Part shown: positions 26,775-35,466 of the stretch, piece after piece | Position numbering within the stretch: position 1 is the first letter of the stretch | Layout: each line of letters begins with the position of its first letter | DNA from: Qipengyuania citrea | GTDB lineage: Bacteria; Pseudomonadota; Alphaproteobacteria; Sphingomonadales; Sphingomonadaceae | Direction: 5' to 3' | DNA: 64,000 bases | Assembly: GCF_024171405.1 (NCBI RefSeq) | Contig: NZ_JALJZT010000002.1 | Location: 682,001-746,000, forward strand | Position numbers and translations under genes: made by a program | Notes under the pieces: model-generated | What the model was told of the DNA's origin: nothing | Databases searched by the model: none | The model's input: the letters and a program-made list of their open reading frames with translations, nothing else

Positions 26775-27262
26775 TGGCTGATGGCTATGACAGCGAAGCC
26801 CTGGCCGCGCTCGACAGCTGGCTGGGGCGCGTCCTGCAGGGACTGTCGCCAGGGCAGCGCCGCCGCGCGGCGACGAAGCTTGGCCAAGCGCTGCGCCGGT
26901 CGAACCTCAAGCGCATTACGCAAAACACCGAGCCCGATGGCGGCAGCATGGAAGAACGCAAGCCGCGCCTGGACCGGCGCGGGCGCGTTCGCCGCAAGGC
27001 CGGTGGGCGCATGTTCCGCAAGCTGCGCCTGGCGCGCTTCTGGCGCATCGACGCGCGGCCCGACAGCGTCGAAATCATGCCGCACGGCAGCGACAAGCTT
27101 GCAGCCCAACACCACTTCGGCAAAAAGGGCTTCGTCGGGCGCGCGCCGGACGGGTCGAAGACCTTTGCCCGCTATCCCCAGCGCCGCCTGCTGGGCTTTT
27201 CCGATAGCGATCGCGACCTGGCGATCGACATCGCCGCGCAGCTGGTCGACCAGCGCCGCTAG
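26774..27262 (+). CDS. S: Tail completion / virion morphogenesis protein S
   Basis: A 162-residue protein of the phage virion morphogenesis family (P2 gpS). The N-terminal LDSWLGRVLQGLSPGQRRRAATKLGQALRRSNLKRITQNTEPDG and the later KLAAQHHFGKKGF and YPQRRLLGFSDSDRDLAI segments are typical. It acts with gpR in tail completion. It starts in the stop of gpR (TGATGG). The next 93 bp contain a segment repeated before gpW. Confidence 0.88.
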   Translation: MADGYDSEALAALDSWLGRVLQGLSPGQRRRAATKLGQALRRSNLKRITQNTEPDGGSMEERKPRLDRRGRVRRKAGGRMFRKLRLARFWRIDARPDSVEIMPHGSDKLAAQHHFGKKGFVGRAPDGSKTFARYPQRRLLGFSDSDRDLAIDIAAQLVDQRR

Positions 27263-27288
27263 ATTGCCCGCCGGACCTGCGCGCAGCA

Positions 27289-27317
27289 CGGTCGAAGACG
27301 CTTCCACCGCCCCCGCC
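27289..27317 (+). repeat. Copy 1 of a diverged repeat upstream of baseplate genes
   Basis: Twenty-three of 29 bases match 35467-35495. Both begin CGGTCGAAG, include CTT/CTTT-CACCGC, are followed by a GCGCGCG run, and lie about 40-70 bp before a baseplate gene (J here, W at the other site). Confidence 0.5.
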
Positions 27318-27355
27318 CCTATGCGCGCGCGGAACAGGTCGGGCATCTGGTCCGC

Positions 27356-28264
27356 ATGTCGGCATCCTCGTCAATCGCAACGTCAACCGCAGTCGAACTG
27401 TCGCGCCTGCCGCCGCCCGATGTCGTCGAAGCGCTCGAGTTCGAAACGATCTTTGCGGCGCGCCTGGCCGAATTCCAGGCCAACTATCCCGACCATGACG
27501 CGCTGGTCGAAAGCGATCCTGTCTTCAAGCTGCTGGAAGTCGGCGCATATCAGGAACTGGTGCTGCGCCAGCGAATAAACGAAGCCGCGCGCGCCTGCAT
27601 GGTCGCTTATTCGCTGGGTAGCGATCTGGACAATCTCGCCGCAGTCTTCGGCGTCACGCGCCTGGTCGTCACCCCGGCGGACGAACAGACCGCCACGCCG
27701 GCAGTCATGGAAGCCGACGAAGCGCTGCGCCGCCGCGTCCTGCTTGCCGCCGATGCCTATTCCGTCGCCGGCCCGACCGCGGCCTATATTTTCCACGCGC
27801 TGACCGCGTCGGGCGAAGTCTTCGATGCTTCGGCCATCAGTCCCGCGCCAGGCGAAGTCCTGGTCACGGTCCTGTCGACCCAGGGGACCGGCACCGCATC
27901 GCCCGAACTGCTGGCCACGGTCGAAGCCGCAGTCGCCGGTGATACCGTCCGCCCGCTGACCGACCAGGTGACGGTCCAGGGCGCCGACATCGTCGACTTC
28001 GCGATCGATGCGCAGCTGACGCTTTACCCTGGACCCGACCGCGCGCTGGTCGAAGCCGCCGCGCGCGCCAGTCTCGCCAAGGAACTGGCCGACCGCCGCC
28101 GCCTGGGCCGCGATGTCACCAGGTCGGCGCTCTATCGCGCGCTGCATGTCGGCGGCGTTCATAACGTCGTCATCAATTCGCCCGCCGCGGACATCGTCCT
28201 GGATGACACGCAAGCCTGGAATGTCACCGACACCCAGCTGCTGGTTGGGGGCGTCATGCAATGA
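27356..28264 (+). CDS. J: Baseplate assembly protein J
   Basis: A 302-residue protein of the baseplate J family, wedge component of contractile tails. Recognisable parts are the N-terminal LSRLPPPDVVEALEFETI, LLEVGAYQELVLRQRINEAARACMVAYSLGSDLDNLAAVFGV, and TAAYIFHALTASGEVFDASAISPAPGEVLVTVLS. It overlaps gpI by four bases as in P2. In P2 it is preceded by V and W, but those genes are 7 kb downstream here. Confidence 0.93.
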   Translation: MSASSSIATSTAVELSRLPPPDVVEALEFETIFAARLAEFQANYPDHDALVESDPVFKLLEVGAYQELVLRQRINEAARACMVAYSLGSDLDNLAAVFGVTRLVVTPADEQTATPAVMEADEALRRRVLLAADAYSVAGPTAAYIFHALTASGEVFDASAISPAPGEVLVTVLSTQGTGTASPELLATVEAAVAGDTVRPLTDQVTVQGADIVDFAIDAQLTLYPGPDRALVEAAARASLAKELADRRRLGRDVTRSALYRALHVGGVHNVVINSPAADIVLDDTQAWNVTDTQLLVGGVMQ

Positions 28265-28896
28265 CCTTGCTGCCGCCCCAGGCGTCCAGACTGGAACGCG
28301 CGGTCGAAGCCAGCTTTGGCCAGCTGGTCGAAGTTCCCGCGCCGATCCGCGATCAATGGAATCCGGCGACCTGCGCGCCCGAATTGCTCCCCTTCCTCGC
28401 CTTCGGCGTGTCAATCGACTTCTGGGATGCCGACTGGACCGAAGCCGAAAAGCGCAGCGCGATCGCCGGCGCGATCGATGCGCAGCGCCGCAAGGGAACG
28501 CCCGCCAGCTTGCGCGAAGTCCTGGACCGGTTCGACCCGATGATCGCGTTGGTCGAATGGTTCGAAGACAAGGTCCATCTGGCCCCCTACACCTTCCGCC
28601 TGGAACTGCCGACGCGCGCGGAAAGTGCCGTGGTTTACGATGAAGACCTGGTCCTGGCGCTGCTGCGCGACATCGAAGCGGTCAAGCCCCTTCGCGCCCA
28701 TATGTTCGCTGTCCATCGTCTCGCGGCGAATGCCGACGCCTGGCTGGTCGGCGGCGCGAAAATCGCCGGGTTCGTCCGCGTCGAAGGCTACACCGACCTG
28801 ACCGTCCCCGCTGACCCAGCCTGGTCAAACTATCTCGAAACCCAGCAAGGCGAGCCCATACGGAGCGCCGAAGGCCCGTTCCTGGAGGTTGCATAA
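28261..28896 (+). CDS. I: Tail protein I
   Basis: A 211-residue P2 gpI-family baseplate protein, with the family signature RDQWNPATCAPELLPFLAFGVSIDFWDADWTEAEKR in the first third (about residues 30-65), then RRKGTPASLREVLDRF. It forms the outer baseplate wedge together with J and binds the fibres. The stop overlaps the start of the fibre gene (TAATG). Length is slightly above P2 (176), with the extra sequence at the C-terminus. Confidence 0.92.
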   Translation: MTLLPPQASRLERAVEASFGQLVEVPAPIRDQWNPATCAPELLPFLAFGVSIDFWDADWTEAEKRSAIAGAIDAQRRKGTPASLREVLDRFDPMIALVEWFEDKVHLAPYTFRLELPTRAESAVVYDEDLVLALLRDIEAVKPLRAHMFAVHRLAANADAWLVGGAKIAGFVRVEGYTDLTVPADPAWSNYLETQQGEPIRSAEGPFLEVA

Positions 28897-29906
28897 TGTC
28901 GGATCGGATCGACCTCATCATTACCAGCGCGGGCCTGGCGGCCCTTGTCGACGCTCAAAGCGGCAACACCGATGCTATTCGGGTCGTCGAAGTCGGCCTG
29001 ACCGAAGCCATCTTCGACCCGGCCCCGACGCTCAATGCACTTCCTGGCGAATTCAAGCGGATCGACAGCTTCGCCGGCGAATCAGTGGCCGAAAACATCA
29101 TCCACATGACTGGTGTCGACCAAACCACCGACACCTACGATCTGCGCGGGATCGCACTATACCTAGAGGACGGCACCCTGTTCGCCAGCTTCGGCCAGGC
29201 GGACCCGATCTTCAGCAAGGTTTCGATCGCCCAGTTCCTGTTCGCCTTCGATGTCCGCTTCAGCGGCGTCGTCTCTGGCGACATCGTCTTCGGCGATGCG
29301 ACGTTCCTATATCCGCCGGCCAGCGAGACCATCAAGGGCGTGGCCGAACTCGCCACCCAGGACGAAACCGACGCCGGCGACGATGACGAACGCATCGTCA
29401 CACCGAAAAAGCTGAAGACTGTCATTGATGCAGTTGTCGACGCACTGCAGCAGATGATCGCCACGCTGACCGGGCGCACGATTACCGGCAGCGGCCTGGC
29501 CACTGGCGGCGGCAATCTGTCGGCAAACCGGCAGATTACTGTCAGCGCCGCGATCGGCGCGGAAATCGCCGCCGGGACCGAAGCGGGAAAGGCAGTAACC
29601 CCGCTAGCGATCGCCAGCGTCCCGCAGACCTTCGGCGGCAATTCCAGCATTCGCGGCCTGGGCGGCTCGATCCTGAAGACCGGGACCGTGAATGTCGGCT
29701 TCCCCGGCGGCGGTTCGCACACCTTCGCCACCGCATTCCCCACCGCCTGCGACCGCGTCCTGCTGACGCCGCTAGGCAACCCGGATGGAAGCGATGAAGC
29801 CGACGAGCCCTGGTGGGTTGGCAACATGTCCGCTTCGGGCTTCTCGGTCTCGACCGCCAATGACGGCGTGACCGCCAGCTTCGCCTTCCTCGCCATCGGA
29901 CACTGA
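28896..29906 (+). CDS. H: Tail fibre protein (gpH type)
   Basis: A 336-residue fibre protein. The first 150 residues match the P2 gpH-type N-terminal domain that attaches to the baseplate (ITSAGLAALVDAQSGNTDAIRVVEVGLTEAIFDP, then LPGEFKRIDSFAGESVAENIIHMTG). Then come a collagen-like and helical stretch and a C-terminal domain with GGSHTFATAFPTACDRVLLTPLG, like the receptor-binding tip of gene-12-type fibres. It binds the host surface. The tip is the part expected to vary between relatives. Confidence 0.85.
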   Translation: MSDRIDLIITSAGLAALVDAQSGNTDAIRVVEVGLTEAIFDPAPTLNALPGEFKRIDSFAGESVAENIIHMTGVDQTTDTYDLRGIALYLEDGTLFASFGQADPIFSKVSIAQFLFAFDVRFSGVVSGDIVFGDATFLYPPASETIKGVAELATQDETDAGDDDERIVTPKKLKTVIDAVVDALQQMIATLTGRTITGSGLATGGGNLSANRQITVSAAIGAEIAAGTEAGKAVTPLAIASVPQTFGGNSSIRGLGGSILKTGTVNVGFPGGGSHTFATAFPTACDRVLLTPLGNPDGSDEADEPWWVGNMSASGFSVSTANDGVTASFAFLAIGH

Positions 29907-29911
29907 CCACC

Positions 29912-30352
29912 ATGACTTACTTTTTCAGCCCATCGACCGGCGGTTTCTACACCCGAGAAAGCCACGGCAATGCCGTCCCCGCCGACGCGGTCAAGGTCTC
30001 GGTCAAGCGCCATGCTGCACTTATGAAAGCCCAGATGGCGGGCGCGCGCATCGAACCGGATGCCAAGGGCAGGCCGCAGGTCCGCCGCCCCGCGGCGGCC
30101 GATCTGCGCGCCGCCCTGGCCCGTGGCATCGCCAGGGAAGCCCGCCGCCGCATCCTCGCCATCAGCCCCGAATGGCGGCAGATGAACGACATCCGCCAGC
30201 CCAGCGACGCCGGCGCCGCTCGCTTCGCCGCGATCGATGCAATCCGTTCGGCCAGCGACCGGATCGAAGCCGCGCTGACCGACATCGCCGATGCGGATCT
30301 GGACCAATTCCAGATTAGCGAAAATCCGAGCTGGCCGGAGGTCCAACCATGA
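29912..30352 (+). CDS. Tail fibre assembly-like protein
   Basis: A 146-residue protein just after the fibre gene. The start MTYFFSPSTGGFYTRESHGNAVPADAVKVS matches the N-terminal style of tail fibre assembly chaperones (residues YFF..tGGFY, then a Pro-Asp pair). The rest is basic and helical with RKRAI-type repeats, unlike classic Tfa/gpG. It overlaps the next gene by four bases. Function by position and N-terminus only; the C-terminal half is not recognised. Confidence 0.55.
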   Translation: MTYFFSPSTGGFYTRESHGNAVPADAVKVSVKRHAALMKAQMAGARIEPDAKGRPQVRRPAAADLRAALARGIAREARRRILAISPEWRQMNDIRQPSDAGAARFAAIDAIRSASDRIEAALTDIADADLDQFQISENPSWPEVQP

Positions 30353-32169
30353 CGAAAATACCCGATCTCGATCTGCTGGCCGGCGCCGACATGGACGGCA
30401 GCGAAACCTTCCCGATCGTGAAGGATGCGCAGACCAAGCGCGCGACGATTGCCGGCATCAACGAAGCCGCACTGTCGCAAATGATCGCGCTTTTCCCCCC
30501 GATGATCGATCGAACTGCCGGAACGTCCGGCAGTCTGGGGATGACCTTCCTTTTGCCCGATGAAACCTGCATCGGCGCTGCGGTCGTTTTCGGCAACCGT
30601 CTGGCTTTTGGGGTCGATGTCGATACCGGCGACGTTTTCCAGGGGAACATCGCATTCGATGACATTCGCCCTCTGCGCTTCGACGCCGATGGCATCCTTC
30701 CGCTGCTGTCGGACCCGACCGGCGCGACCCCTCAATTCCTGAAGGATGGTCAGGTCTGGGCGCCATCTGCGCCCGACACGCCTGAAATCGTCATTCGTCC
30801 GGTCAATGGCGTCGGTCAGGCATTCCTGCTCGATGATGGCGGCACGGCGGCGCGCCAGGCCACGTTCTCGCAGCTTGGGGTCGTCAGCGCCCGCGTCGAT
30901 GGCCCTGGTCAGCTGCGGTTCGCGGCTGAAGACATCGGCGGCGGCGTCCATATTCAGACCGCGCCCTTCCTTCACACCCCGCGCGCCGCGCCGGTCAGCT
31001 GGGCGCATATCGTCGGCATGGGGCAATCGCTTAGCGTCGGTTACGATTCGACCGGCAGCCAGGAAATTGTCACTGTCAATGAAGCGGCGCCCGACGATGT
31101 CTTGATGTTCAACGGCGGCGTCATCCCGCTGCAGGTTTCGCCGACCGGCAGCAACAAGACTGTTGCGCTCAATGCCGCCGAAATCACCTCGCTTGTCGGC
31201 GCCAAGGAAGAACAGCGGGGCGGCAGCAACTGGGAAAGCCACCTGTCGACTATGGGCTGGGCAGCTGCCGGCCCCAGCGGCTTCAATTTCGCGCATCCGC
31301 TGACTGTTTCCGGTCATGGGTTCGGCGGCACGGCTTATGCGGACATGAAGAAGGGGCAGCAGTCGTTCGCCAACATGCTGGCGGCGGTCCAGGCGCATAG
31401 CGACCTGGCGGCGGCGGCGGCGACTTCCGCCTGGGTCCCTTGGCTGGATTGGGTCCATGGCGAAGCCGATGCCGGCGCCACGCAGGCGGCCTATCTGGGC
31501 TATCTCAATGAATTGTGCGCCGATGCGAATGCCGACATTCCGGCGATCACCGGCCAGGTCGAACCCGTCCTGATGGTCACGAACCAGATCGGGTCGAATA
31601 GCGGAGGCGCTGTTTCGCAAGTTGCGCTTGCGGCGCTTCAGTTCGGCACGGAAAACCCCCTGGGCGTGTGCGCCGGCCCTAAATACATGCTGCCTTTTTC
31701 CGATGCCCAGCATCTGCAAAGCGCCTTTTATCGCGTGATGGGCGAGTATCATGCAAAATTCGCGCTCGAGCGCCTGCGCGGCCATGCCGCTTTCCCGCTC
31801 CATCTGACCGGCTTCACGCGGGTCGATCCCCGAACGCTGAAGCTGAAGTTCCATGTCCCTGTAGCTCCCATCGCGATCGGCGGCATGGGCTTTGTCACCG
31901 ACCCTGGAAACTGCGGCATTTCGGTCGACCAGGTCGGCCTGCAGGACATCGCCAGCGTGGAAGTGACAGGGCGCGACGAAATCACCGTTCGGATGGTCGC
32001 AGACCTGACTGCCGCCGGCGTCACCGTGGAAATAGCCATGCAGAATTTGGGCGAGCAAGGGCCGCAAACCGGGCCCCGTTCAATCATCCATGACAGCGAC
32101 AATCGCATCGGCCCTGTCACCGGCACCCGCCTGGTGAACTGGTGCTGTCACTGCCGAGTGTCGGACTAA
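30349..32169 (+). CDS. Tail spike-like protein with SGNH/sialate-O-acetylesterase domain
   Basis: A 606-residue protein. The N-terminal 200 residues are fibre-like. From about residue 215 a SASA-type esterase domain shows GQSLSVGY (Ser 227), WVHGEADAG (His 370, Glu 372) and DAQHLQ (Asp 452, His 455), the three SGNH blocks in order. Such domains remove O-acetyl groups from host surface glycans. The gene is coupled to the preceding one (ATGA) and follows the tail fibre, so the product is probably a virion surface spike. The C-terminal 130 residues are a separate beta-rich domain. Catalytic residues are assigned by spacing only. Confidence 0.7.
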   Translation: MTKIPDLDLLAGADMDGSETFPIVKDAQTKRATIAGINEAALSQMIALFPPMIDRTAGTSGSLGMTFLLPDETCIGAAVVFGNRLAFGVDVDTGDVFQGNIAFDDIRPLRFDADGILPLLSDPTGATPQFLKDGQVWAPSAPDTPEIVIRPVNGVGQAFLLDDGGTAARQATFSQLGVVSARVDGPGQLRFAAEDIGGGVHIQTAPFLHTPRAAPVSWAHIVGMGQSLSVGYDSTGSQEIVTVNEAAPDDVLMFNGGVIPLQVSPTGSNKTVALNAAEITSLVGAKEEQRGGSNWESHLSTMGWAAAGPSGFNFAHPLTVSGHGFGGTAYADMKKGQQSFANMLAAVQAHSDLAAAAATSAWVPWLDWVHGEADAGATQAAYLGYLNELCADANADIPAITGQVEPVLMVTNQIGSNSGGAVSQVALAALQFGTENPLGVCAGPKYMLPFSDAQHLQSAFYRVMGEYHAKFALERLRGHAAFPLHLTGFTRVDPRTLKLKFHVPVAPIAIGGMGFVTDPGNCGISVDQVGLQDIASVEVTGRDEITVRMVADLTAAGVTVEIAMQNLGEQGPQTGPRSIIHDSDNRIGPVTGTRLVNWCCHCRVSD

Positions 32170-32185
32170 TCGAAAGGAAACATCC

Positions 32186-32995
32186 ATGCCCAAACTCGGT
32201 TCTTCGCAGATCATCGACGCGCCCCTGGTAAATGCGGCGCCTGGTCTGCCGATCGTTCCCGAACTGACCGACCACGAATTCCTGGTCGCTCGCACACCCG
32301 ATGTCGGCCTTTGGGTCGACCCTGCCAACGCGCCCCCCAGCGGGATGCCCCTGCTGCGTGAAAAGCGGTCGGGCCTCAAGCTGGCGCGCTTCGCTGGCGA
32401 CAAGACCACCACACTCGCGCCGAACATCGCCAACGGCCATCCGGTCATCCGGTTTACCGGCGACAATGCCCAGGGCATCCTGGTCCCTGCCGATTATGTG
32501 GTCCCCGCCGCCGCTTACACCCTGATCGCTGTGGTCGCCATTCGCGACTTGACCCAGGCGGCAGTCATCGCGGGCGATCCTTCCGGCACTGCCTCCCCGC
32601 GATTTAATTTTGCGCTTCAGGCGGGCGCCGGCAAGGCAGGCATTCGCATCGACCACGGCAACGCTACCGGCGACCGGCTTGTCGTCGACGCCGGCGCCGA
32701 AGGTGCGGGCCTGCCGCAAGATACCTTTGCCGTGATTGCCGCATCCGTCGATGGCGCGACCGACAGCGCGCGCTTGTATATGAACGAAACCGAAATTGCA
32801 GCGACTGGCAACTTCACCGTCGACAATCCGCGAGAACCGGGCCTGCACCTGGGAACAATCAACGGCAGCAACACCGGCGCCATCGATCTGGCGGAATTCG
32901 TCATTCTGCACCGGTCATCGCATGCCGATGCGACCGGCATCGCCAGTCGCATCGCGCTTACCGCTTCGCTGAAGGCGAAGTTCGGAATCGTCTGA
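32186..32995 (+). CDS. Putative tail/virion protein with LamG-like fold
   Basis: A 269-residue protein starting MPKLGSSQIIDAPLVNAAPGLP. From about residue 70 it looks like a concanavalin-A/laminin-G jelly-roll (VIRFTGDNAQGILVP, NFALQAGAGKAGIRIDHGN, SVDGATDSARLYMNETEI, EPGLHLGTINGSNTGAIDLAEFVIL). Such domains often decorate fibres or capsids and bind carbohydrate. It stands between the esterase spike and the lysis cassette on the same strand, with GAAAGGAAACATCC before the ATG. No enzymatic residue is evident. Confidence 0.55.
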   Translation: MPKLGSSQIIDAPLVNAAPGLPIVPELTDHEFLVARTPDVGLWVDPANAPPSGMPLLREKRSGLKLARFAGDKTTTLAPNIANGHPVIRFTGDNAQGILVPADYVVPAAAYTLIAVVAIRDLTQAAVIAGDPSGTASPRFNFALQAGAGKAGIRIDHGNATGDRLVVDAGAEGAGLPQDTFAVIAASVDGATDSARLYMNETEIAATGNFTVDNPREPGLHLGTINGSNTGAIDLAEFVILHRSSHADATGIASRIALTASLKAKFGIV

Positions 32996-33070
32996 TGGCA
33001 ATGTCGGCCAGGCGTTCGGCGATGCTGGCGTCCGCGCCCGTTTCTCCCCCATCCCAAGCGAGGGCAAATT

Positions 33071-33445
33071 ATGGGCTTTGAACTGAAAACGCTGCTGGTC
33101 TGGGCCGCGCTCGCGCTGGGCATCACCGCGCCACTTCCCGACCTGGTCGGCGGCATGGTCGTGGGCCTGGCCGCGACCTATGCCGGCTTCCTGGTCACGC
33201 CGGCGGAATCGCGCATGACCGTTTGGGCCACTTTGTTCACCGGCCTGATGGTTTGCGTGGTCTTCGCCATAGCGCACCCGCAGCTGCCCTTCGGCCTTAC
33301 GGATTTGCGCTTGCAGCTGGTCATGGCTGTGGCCGGCTTCACGTCGCGCTGGATTGCCGGCGCGATGGCCAGCTTCGGCAAGGGGGCGGTCGCGCGCGCC
33401 GGCAAGATACCTTCCGAACTTCGCCTACCCTGGGGGAAAGACTGA
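33071..33445 (+). CDS. Putative holin (membrane protein)
   Basis: A 124-residue protein with three hydrophobic segments: about residues 8-25, 28-47 and 55-75, with a fourth weaker one (about 83-100). The C-terminus is basic (RAGKIPSELRLPWGKD). By size, membrane topology and position directly before another small membrane protein and an M23 peptidase, it is the best holin candidate. Holins time lysis by opening the inner membrane. No named holin family is recognised. Its stop overlaps the next start (TGATGG). Confidence 0.55.
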   Translation: MGFELKTLLVWAALALGITAPLPDLVGGMVVGLAATYAGFLVTPAESRMTVWATLFTGLMVCVVFAIAHPQLPFGLTDLRLQLVMAVAGFTSRWIAGAMASFGKGAVARAGKIPSELRLPWGKD

Positions 33446-33738
33446 TGGACACCATCCACCTGTTGACCGGCCTGGTCGAAATCGCCGTGGCGATCGCCCT
33501 TTGGCACCACGCCGCGCCCGCACTGCGCCGCCTGGGAACCTGGCGCGCCTGGATGACCTGGCTGCTGGGCCTTGCCCTCGCCCTGCTTGGGATCGGCCAG
33601 ATCGATGCCTGGCTGACCGGCCAGACAATCCCCTGGCTGCGCCAGTGCGGCGACATCGCCCTGGTCATCTACGCCGCCTGGCGCTTCGTCCACATCATGC
33701 GCCATGTCCCACCCCCGCATTGGAGCGACGCACCATGA
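33445..33738 (+). CDS. Small membrane protein of the lysis cassette
   Basis: A 97-residue protein starting MDTIHLLTGLVEIAVAIALWHHAAPALRRLG, with three hydrophobic segments (about 5-25, 35-55 and 68-85). It lies between the holin candidate and the M23 endopeptidase, overlapping both by a few bases, so the four lysis genes are translated as a unit. It may be a second holin, an antiholin or a holin partner. No motif separates these options. Confidence 0.5.
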   Translation: MDTIHLLTGLVEIAVAIALWHHAAPALRRLGTWRAWMTWLLGLALALLGIGQIDAWLTGQTIPWLRQCGDIALVIYAAWRFVHIMRHVPPPHWSDAP

Positions 33739-34244
33739 ACGAAGCAATCACCTGGCCGCTGGTCCGCAACCGCATTCGCCGTGGGATGAATAACCACACC
33801 TTCGGCATGGTCCGCCGGAACGCCGATGGCAGTCGCCGCCCGCACCAGGGCTGGGATTTCGAAGCCGACATCGGCGAAACCTGCTTTGCCATCGCCGATG
33901 GCACGATCGAACTGGTCCGCAATGGCGGCGCCTATGGCCGGCAGATCATCCTGCGCTTCGCCTTCGACTTCGATGGCGATGGCGATGCCGACACGCTGTT
34001 CGCCGCCTATTGCCACCTGTCGCGCGTCGATGTCGCGCAAGGGCAGAAAGTCCGCAAGGGGCAGCCGATCGGCCTGACCGGCGACAGCGGCAACGCCCGC
34101 GGCATGGCGCCGGCAGACCGCCACCTGCATTTCGAAATCAGGACTAAGGCGATCGCGGGCCGCGGGCTCGCCAACCGCTTCAGTCCGCTGGCGGTCTTCG
34201 GCGAATGCCCGCTGGCGCGCCCGGTAGGGCGGATGGCGGCATGA
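33735..34244 (+). CDS. M23-family metallopeptidase, putative endolysin
   Basis: A 169-residue peptidoglycan endopeptidase. The LytM/M23 zinc ligands are HQGWD (His and Asp at about residues 36 and 40, the HxxxD motif) and HLHF (about 135, the HxH motif), with the GYG-like GAYGRQIILRF between them. It has no signal peptide, so it must leave through the holin. It would cut the cross-bridges of peptidoglycan at lysis. It overlaps the next gene by ATGA. Most P2-like phages use a muramidase endolysin, so an M23 enzyme here is a substitution. Confidence 0.8.
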   Translation: MNEAITWPLVRNRIRRGMNNHTFGMVRRNADGSRRPHQGWDFEADIGETCFAIADGTIELVRNGGAYGRQIILRFAFDFDGDGDADTLFAAYCHLSRVDVAQGQKVRKGQPIGLTGDSGNARGMAPADRHLHFEIRTKAIAGRGLANRFSPLAVFGECPLARPVGRMAA

Positions 34245-34849
34245 CCGGCTTTCTCGGCGCCCGACATGCCATCAAAGGCACCCTGCTGGCGGGCTGCGCT
34301 GGCGCATTCCTGTCGGTGGTGGCCTTCGCCGGCGTCCAGACCGCGCGCCTGGAAGGCTTCCATGTCTGGCCGGTCAGCGTGACGGGCTGGAAGAAAACCG
34401 CGCAGGATGCGCAGGCGACAATCGACCGCATCGAACTGGCGCAGATCGAGGCTGCCGAAGCCGCGCGCCTGGCGCGCATCGCCAAAGAAGACGCCTACCG
34501 CCAAATTGCCGAAAGGATCGACGACAATGCAAAGCAAAGCCTGGACACGGCACTGGATGCTGCCGATCGCTTTATCGCTGCTGGCGGCCTGCGCGCATCA
34601 GCCGCTGGAAGTGCGCCCTGCAGCGCCCGAACCGGCGCCGCGGATTACCCCGCCGCAGATCCTGACCGAACCGGTCGAACGGCCCAGCTGGATGCCGCAG
34701 GCGCTGGCGCTGGTGACCTGGGGGCACCCGCCGGCGGGCTCGTTCTGGTCAGCGCTGCCGATGTCCGCATCTGCACCCGCAACACCGTGAAGGCCGAAGC
34801 GGGGCGCGACCTCGCGCTGCAGCTGGAACATGCGAGTGCGAACGAATGA
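34241..34849 (+). CDS. Rz-like inner-membrane spanin
   Basis: A 202-residue protein starting MTGFLGARHAIKGTLLAGC, with one N-terminal membrane helix (about 12-33) followed by a long charged coiled-coil (WKKTAQDAQATIDRIELAQIEAAEAARLARIAKEDAYRQIAERI), the layout of Rz. An Rz1-like lipoprotein is nested in it in another frame at 34527. Rz and Rz1 fuse the inner and outer membranes at the last step of lysis. The stretch after residue 120 is low-complexity where it overlaps Rz1, as expected when that frame carries the other gene. Confidence 0.75.
   Translation: MTGFLGARHAIKGTLLAGCAGAFLSVVAFAGVQTARLEGFHVWPVSVTGWKKTAQDAQATIDRIELAQIEAAEAARLARIAKEDAYRQIAERIDDNAKQSLDTALDAADRFIAAGGLRASAAGSAPCSARTGAADYPAADPDRTGRTAQLDAAGAGAGDLGAPAGGLVLVSAADVRICTRNTVKAEAGRDLALQLEHASANE
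34527..34790 (+). CDS. Rz1-like outer-membrane lipoprotein, nested in Rz
   Basis: An 87-residue frame wholly inside the Rz-like gene, one frame over. It begins MQSKAWTRHWMLPIALSLLAACAHQP: a basic start, a hydrophobic stretch and a lipobox LLAAC with cysteine 22. A proline-rich body (PAAPEPAPRITPPQ) follows, the hallmark of Rz1. GAAAGGATCGACGACA provides a ribosome-binding site. The nested arrangement mirrors lambda Rz/Rz1. Confidence 0.75.
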   Translation: MQSKAWTRHWMLPIALSLLAACAHQPLEVRPAAPEPAPRITPPQILTEPVERPSWMPQALALVTWGHPPAGSFWSALPMSASAPATP

Positions 34850-35451
34850 GGCTGTTCGACCCGCAGCAAGCATTTGACGAAATACCTGCCGACCTCGCCG
34901 CGATGATCCGCGTCGGGACCGTCCTGTCGGTCGACCTGGCCGGCGCGCGTTGCGTTGTCCGCTATGGTGACCCTGAAGGCGAAGACACTGCCGAGACGCC
35001 GCCGATCCGCTGGCTGGCGCCGCGCGCCGGACTGACGCGGGTATGGTCGCCGCCCAGCGTGGGCGAACAGGTCTTGCTGCTGGCGCCCGATGGCCAGCTG
35101 GGCGCCGCGGTCGCGCTGCTGGGCATCGTCCAGGATGCCTTCCCGCCGCTTGGCAATTCCGAAGCCGAAGCGATCGAATGGGCCGATGGCGCAAAGATCA
35201 CCTATGACCCGACAGGTCACGCGCTGACCGCCATATTGCCGGCGGACGCCACCGCGGTCATCGAAGCGCTTGGCGGCATCACGCTGCGCGGCAATGTCAC
35301 CATCGAAGGCGACCTGGCCGTCCAGGGCGCGGTCCAGGTCGACGAAACCTTGACCGCCGCCGAAGACGTGATAGCCGACGAAGTCAGCCTGACCGGCCAC
35401 AAGCATGGCGGCGTCCAGTCCGGCGGCAGCGAAACCCAGCCACCCAGCTGA
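34846..35451 (+). CDS. V: Baseplate assembly protein V (spike)
   Basis: A 201-residue gpV-type spike with an N-terminal OB fold (MIRVGTVLSVDLAGARCVVRYGD), a repeat-rich triple beta-helix (IEGDLAVQGAVQVDETLTAAEDVIADEVSLTG) and the tip motif GHKHGGVQSGG, whose His residues bind iron in P2 gpV. It pierces the outer membrane. It overlaps the Rz-like gene by ATGA, so lysis and baseplate genes share one transcript. Confidence 0.9.
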   Translation: MRLFDPQQAFDEIPADLAAMIRVGTVLSVDLAGARCVVRYGDPEGEDTAETPPIRWLAPRAGLTRVWSPPSVGEQVLLLAPDGQLGAAVALLGIVQDAFPPLGNSEAEAIEWADGAKITYDPTGHALTAILPADATAVIEALGGITLRGNVTIEGDLAVQGAVQVDETLTAAEDVIADEVSLTGHKHGGVQSGGSETQPPS

Positions 35452-35466
35452 CCCGACCGGCGGCAA

